Assembly: GCA_033819885.1 (NCBI GenBank)
Contig: JAQYUZ010000002.1
Coordinates: 1-64,000, forward strand
DNA: 64,000 nucleotides
Direction: 5' to 3'
Source of the DNA: Microbotryomycetes sp. JL201
Lineage: Eukaryota > Basidiomycota > Microbotryomycetes
Shown: positions 60,201 to 64,000 of the stretch, piece by piece
Numbering within the stretch: the first letter of the stretch is position 1
Layout: every line of letters starts with the position of its first letter
Notes under the pieces: model-generated
What the model was told of the DNA's origin: nothing
The model's database searches: none
The model's input: only the letters and a program-made list of their open reading frames with translations
Translations under genes and position numbers: made by a program

Positions 60201-60320
60201 CGAATGCTCGAGCAGGCCGAGCCGGGCGCTCAAGCCGCTGCCGGTGAGCGTCGTTCTCGCGTGTGAGATGAACTGTGGCCAGTCGTCCATGTCGGGCGCG
60301 TCGCCGTTGGTGCGTGCCAT
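51250..60320 (-). CDS. GCN1: eIF2-alpha kinase activator GCN1
   Basis: Giant HEAT-repeat protein that binds translating ribosomes and, with Gcn20, activates Gcn2 on uncharged tRNA. Coding blocks cover almost all of 60320-51250 with about 20 short introns, implying some 2,600 aa, the usual size. The start is ATG 60320 (MARTNGDAPDMDDWPQFISH). The first intron, about 60110-60170, is best read from a GTCAGT donor. The conserved centre lies at about 57290-54760: LEYPARLWIAAHDADDRNRE, ELVPQYDQYGMVIEESLMAE, DPWRTRKALA, then the EF3-like RRGAAYGLAGVVRGRGL, DVNARQGAIFGFEILS, EERQWRAKKGAIDMMGAM and DTHKQVRESANASLARFGEV. The tail (51960-51250) reads GRVPLFVKPFFPQLQRTFVK and closes with acidic/Lys residues. 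Confidence 0.93.
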
Positions 60321-60630
60321 GTCGTCTGGCGCTGCCGCCGTCGACAGCCACGCAGACACGCCGCCGGTCGTGGGGCTCGCCGAGTGTGCTTTGTGTTGAG
60401 CTCGAGCGAGCGTGCGCGCTGTCAGCCGACTGTTAAGCGGGGCCAGGGTGCGACTGTGGTGAAAACGGGCGAGCGTAAAACTGGGCCTGAGCGCGCTCGG
60501 CTTTCGTCTCTGACCAACGACAGCGCTCGCAGGGACAGCACGCCGGCCAACACGTTCGCGCACGTTACTCTTGTCCACGAGCTCGAACGAGTGCTACTTC
60601 CTCCGTCGCACACTCGCGCGTCCAAGGGCC
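60321..60630. promoter_or_regulatory. Divergent promoter region GCN1 / NOP53
   Basis: 310 bp between start codons; both promoters must lie here. GC-rich, with no motif assigned. Confidence 0.4.
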
Positions 60631-62099
60631 ATGGCGCGCGCCAACAGCAAAAAAGCAGCGCCGTCGTCTGCAGCAATCGCAGCGGCGACGACGAGCACAC
60701 GCAGCAACAGAACCACCTCCAACAGCGACAGCAATGACGCAGCCCCGTTGTTCGAGGTCGACACGGTGGGATCGGCGACAGTCAGGCGCTCGCTGCTCGC
60801 AAACCAAGCGCCAGCCAGCGCCCGCCTGCGCAAAGGCCAATCAATAAACAAGCCGCTCAAGTCGGATCAGATCCTGACCCAGAGGTCATCCGTGCCTGCG
60901 CTGCACTCGCGCGTTGTCGCAACCAAAGACAACCACCGCAAACGCAAACTCGCTCAAGTTGACCGCGCCACAAAGCAAAAGCTGAAGCGGATCGCAGGCA
61001 GGGACGGTCAAGGTCAGGGACTGTGGGGCGTCAAGAGTGACAGCGCTCGACCAGAGATGATCACCGAAGCCGTCAAACACGCAGGCACGTTCGATGCTTG
61101 GGCCCAGTCGACCTCGGACGCCACGCATGCTCAATCCGTACAGGACAAGGACGAAGCAATGGACAGAGTGCTCAACATGCACAAGGCCAAAAAAGTCAAA
61201 GTGAGTTTTTGGTCTGTCTTGCGGAACTTGTCGAGTCGCTTCATACAAGACGCTCACTCACGGCGTCCTTTCATCAGGCACCAGCTACTTTGCATTCTCA
61301 CCAATTGCTCGGCAACGCAGACGGTCCGAAGTCAATCTCACTGCCGCATCCGGGCATGTCATACAACCCGGACTATCAACAGCATCAAGAATTGCTCGGA
61401 CAAGCGCTCGACAAGTTTACGACGATGGAGGAGCGAGACGAGCGTGGCCAGGCCGTCAAGGACGCCATGGACGATTTGCGCAAGTCGACAAAGGGCAAGG
61501 ATGTGTGGGAGCTGTACGAGGACGAAGTCGGATCGGGAGAAGGCAGCAGCGAAGACGAAGTTGATGACGACGACGTCGAAGAAAATGCCGCCAGTGACGA
61601 CCAAAGAGCAGAAGAAGATGGCTCGACAGTCAAAAAGCAGCCGAAGCGCAAAACAAAAAAGCAACGCAATGCCAAAGTGCGTCTGCACGAAGAGGCGCTC
61701 GAACTTGAGCAAAGACGGTCTGCTCGTCAGAGGATAGCTCAAGTTGCTGCCGCACCGACGATCGCTGCCGCGCTCAAAGAGGCCGAGCAAATGTCGCTGA
61801 CCGAGAAGGCCATGGCACTCAAGCTACAAAAGCAGAGATTGGCCGAGCAGGGCTTGACAAGGTTCAGGTCCGGCCCATCAAAAGTGCCGGACGCGCCAGT
61901 CACGTTTCAGTTGGGTGAAGAGTTGTCCGAAAACTTGCGCAGCTTGAAACCAGAAGGCAACTTGTGGCGCGAATGGGTTGGCAGCAACATGAGGAGGGGC
62001 AAGGTGCCGGTCGAGAGGGCCAACGAGTCCAAAAAGGGCGGCAAACGCGGCGGGAGAGGTCATGAAAAGAACCACAAAATGCGCGAAGTTGAAAAGTGA
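60631..62099 (+). CDS. NOP53: NOP53 (GLTSCR2/PICT1) 60S biogenesis factor
   Basis: Nucleolar factor that recruits the exosome helicase Mtr4 to pre-60S particles for 7S rRNA processing. Two exons (60631-61200, 61278-62099) give 463 aa. N-terminal Ser/Ala-rich stretch, then RATKQKLKRIAG, GLWGVKSD and FDAWAQST. After the intron comes LPHPGMSYNPDYQQHQELLG, the conserved Nop53 signature; an acidic run (about 61545-61620); a basic run (KKQPKRKTKKQRNAK); a long charged helix; and the conserved C-terminus ELSENLRSLKPEGNLWREW, then KRGGRGHEKNHKMREVEK. Strongly charged, as expected for a pre-ribosome protein. Confidence 0.92.
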
Positions 62100-62348
62100 G
62101 TTGTCCCAATTGCTCGTAGGCTGCTTGTGCGCTGACGACTACTGTCCTCTTTCAAAGATACTCGTACAAGCACTGGCGAGGGTAATTTTCGTTCTGAGCC
62201 ATATTTCTTTGTACGAATACTGTATTTCTATGCATCTTTTGCCTCAGTTTACCGTTTGCATCAGTCTGATCGCGTGATTTCGAGAGCTGCGAAGCCCGCG
62301 CGCCGTTGTCCGTACCTCGCTCAGTCGGAGTGTGCTATTCTGTGAGCC
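62100..62348. promoter_or_regulatory. Intergenic region NOP53 / mitochondrial carrier
   Basis: 249 bp in tandem orientation: terminator of NOP53 and promoter of the carrier gene. AT-richer than its flanks; no further feature recognised. Confidence 0.35.
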
Positions 62349-63840
62349 ATGTCGGACTCTACTCCGAGTCAAGATTTGTCTGCGCAGGCCCACGTGAGAG
62401 CGCCATCGACGCTGGCGTCGCTGATCGCGGGCTCGTTCGGCGGAGCGTCCCAAGTTGTCGTCGGACATCCTCTCGTGAGTCGAAACAGCGTCCGAACGCG
62501 GCATCAAAAAGTGCTCAACGGGCTCATCTCAAGGACTTGATCAAAACGCGAGCTCAAACGGCACCGAGAGGCGCATTCAAAGGTCCGATCGACATTGCGC
62601 TGCAAACGATCAGAAAGGAAGGCATACTCGCTTTGTACAAGGGCATCTCTCCTCCATTACTAGGCGTTGCAGGAGTCAACTCGTTGTTGTTTGCAAGCAA
62701 CGCGTACGCGAGAAAGCTGGTCAGCCCGTATCCACACTTGACGATTCAACAAGTGGCGTTGGCAGGAGCGATTGCAGGCGCGGCGCAGAGCGTCTTGGCA
62801 TCGCCAGTTGAGATGTTCAAGGTACGTCAGCTCGACCACACGACGCGCGTCGCCAGCTGGAACGGCCGCAAGATCGCGACTCGGTTCGACCTGGCAGCTC
62901 GGGACTGGAACCAGCGACAGATTTTGAGAAAAGCACACGCTGGTCGCATTTGGGAAAAATAATCTTTGTTCCAATTGGTCGCTCTGGCTTGCGACGCGGT
63001 CGTCGTCACTAACAAGCGTTCCCGATTGACTCTTTTCAGCAAACAGGTCCGAATGCAGGCACAGTACAGCACCAACCCGAAAAAAATGAGAGAGATCGTG
63101 TCAGATATGTACACAAAGTACGGATGGTCAAAGGGCATCATGAGAGGGTATTGGGTTCGTCGTCGATGCCGTCGGAGTTTGACCAGATCTGACTCGGATC
63201 GGTCACGCAGATTACTGTGGTCAGGGAGATTCCGGCATATGGAGGCTTTTATGCAGGGTATGAGTATACAAAACGGACATTTCAGCAGAAGCTACAGGTG
63301 ACCGATCTGCCGGTGTGGGCCACATTGACGGCTGGTGCCATGGGCGGTATCGCATATTGGACGGCTTGGTGAGCGCGGACCGTAATCACCGCTTGAAAGG
63401 AGTCTGACCAAGACATTTGCCATTGAAGCTATCCTCTCGGTCAGTAGATGGTCGCATTGCCGCGCTCACTACTGAACGGATTCTCAAATAATTGTACAGA
63501 TGTCGTCAAGTCGCGGATACAACTACAAGAAGCGCCGCCCGGACGCAACTACATTTTTGCAACATTTGCAAAGGTCTATCGAGAAGAAGGCGCGGGTGCG
63601 TTCGTAAGAGGTATCACACCAACATGTCAGTCATGCACGCCGAGAAACTCCGTGAGACCTTTGCTGCTAGCTGACCTCGATCTGACGTCCAACAGACATT
63701 CGAGCGTGAGGTTTTCGAATGCCAGGCAATGGTGTGCTTTCTGTTGCTGACTGTACCAACTTTTCTGGCGCAGTGTGCCTGCAGCGGCCTCTACGGTGTG
63801 CACGCTCGGGTTACTGGACCTGCGTGTTCAATTTCGCTGA
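62349..63840 (+). CDS. Mitochondrial carrier (SLC25) protein, Ymc1/Crc1-like
   Basis: Six-helix inner-membrane transporter with three repeats. Eight exons (62349-62474, 62534-62821, 63047-63154, 63211-63368, 63429-63439, 63500-63625, 63696-63705, 63774-63840) give 297 aa, the standard size. Repeat signatures: GHPLDLIKTRAQ, SPVEMFKVRMQAQ and CYPLDVVKSRIQL, each a Px[DE]xx[KR] motif. Other landmarks are YKGISPPLLGVAGVNSLLFA, GIMRGYW, VVREIPAYGGFYAGYEYTK, GAMGGIAYWTACYPLD and GITPTYIRAVPAAASTVCTL. These resemble the carnitine/ornithine/Ymc branch; the substrate cannot be told from sequence alone. Exons 5 and 7 are only 11 and 10 nt. Confidence 0.92.
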
Positions 63841-64000
63841 CACGTGAAACTGCAGTTCCTCGCATTCGAGTTTGCCATGTCATTCCTGCAAAAGCATACG
63901 AATTTGTAGTCCCATTGTGTATTCAAATTAAACCTGTCGTTTGTGCTGACACATCGGCGGGGAAACACGAACTGGCGCACGCCGGGTTGACTCCTGACGT
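63841..64000. other. Right-edge sequence downstream of the carrier gene
   Basis: 160 bp, probably 3' UTR and terminator of the carrier gene. Nothing else recognised. Confidence 0.4.

Noticed and set aside
1-64000. tRNA, rRNA or snoRNA genes
   Set aside because: Reading intergenic gaps by eye I found no A/B-box pairs or rRNA-like stretches; a covariance-model scan would be needed to exclude them.

Overview
This 64 kb window is nuclear DNA of a compact, intron-rich fungus, most likely a basidiomycete. The evidence is a chromodomain-bearing Ty3/gypsy element at the left edge, dense host genes with many 50-65 nt spliceosomal introns, a GPI-anchored GH76 wall enzyme, a Rom2-type Rho1 GEF and a fungal mS23/Rsm25. 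Genus is not determined; an early-diverging basidiomycete such as Pucciniomycotina would fit, but that is inference. Most genes could be spliced by hand; the summed exon lengths divide by three and the products have family-typical sizes.

Layout. 1-842 is the 3' end of a CpG-rich gypsy chromovirus with its LTR. 843-3217 is gene-free, CpG-poor repeat debris holding a decayed Ty1/copia integrase fragment. Host genes then run to the right edge: ER HSP90/GRP94 (+), PAT1 (-), GH76 Dfg5/Dcw1-like (+), SET methyltransferase (-), PBDC1 (-), cis-prenyltransferase (+), Rom2-like RhoGEF (-), NDUFS6 (+), eL43 (-), sedoheptulose-bisphosphatase-like phosphatase (+), a second DH-domain protein (+), a coiled-coil/YbjQ-like protein (+), PheRS alpha (-), riboflavin synthase (-), RTC1/WDR24 (+), an HSF-type factor (+), TAH18 (-), ATE1 (+), GCS1 ArfGAP (-), mS23 (-), EMP24 (+), two tandem unknown paralogs (+,+), GCN1 (-), NOP53 (+) and a mitochondrial carrier (+).

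There are no operons. Genes mostly alternate strand, giving very short convergent gaps (38 bp GRP94/PAT1, 60 bp ATE1/GCS1, 65 bp YbjQ-like/PheRS) and short divergent promoters (86 bp ROM2/NDUFS6, 132 bp mS23/EMP24, 139 bp TAH18/ATE1). Themes recur without being a pathway: translation and its control (GCN1, PheRS, eL43, NOP53, mS23, PAT1), nutrient signalling (RTC1, GCN1), secretory pathway and cell wall (GRP94, EMP24, GCS1, cis-prenyltransferase, GH76, ROM2) and mitochondria (NDUFS6, carrier, mS23).

The most striking signals are in gene architecture. The riboflavin synthase start codon is split by an intron. Exons of 10 and 11 nt encode signature residues of ATE1 and of the mitochondrial carrier. 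Five introns start with GC. GRP94 is present in a fungus. Two adjacent genes belong to an unrecognised family.
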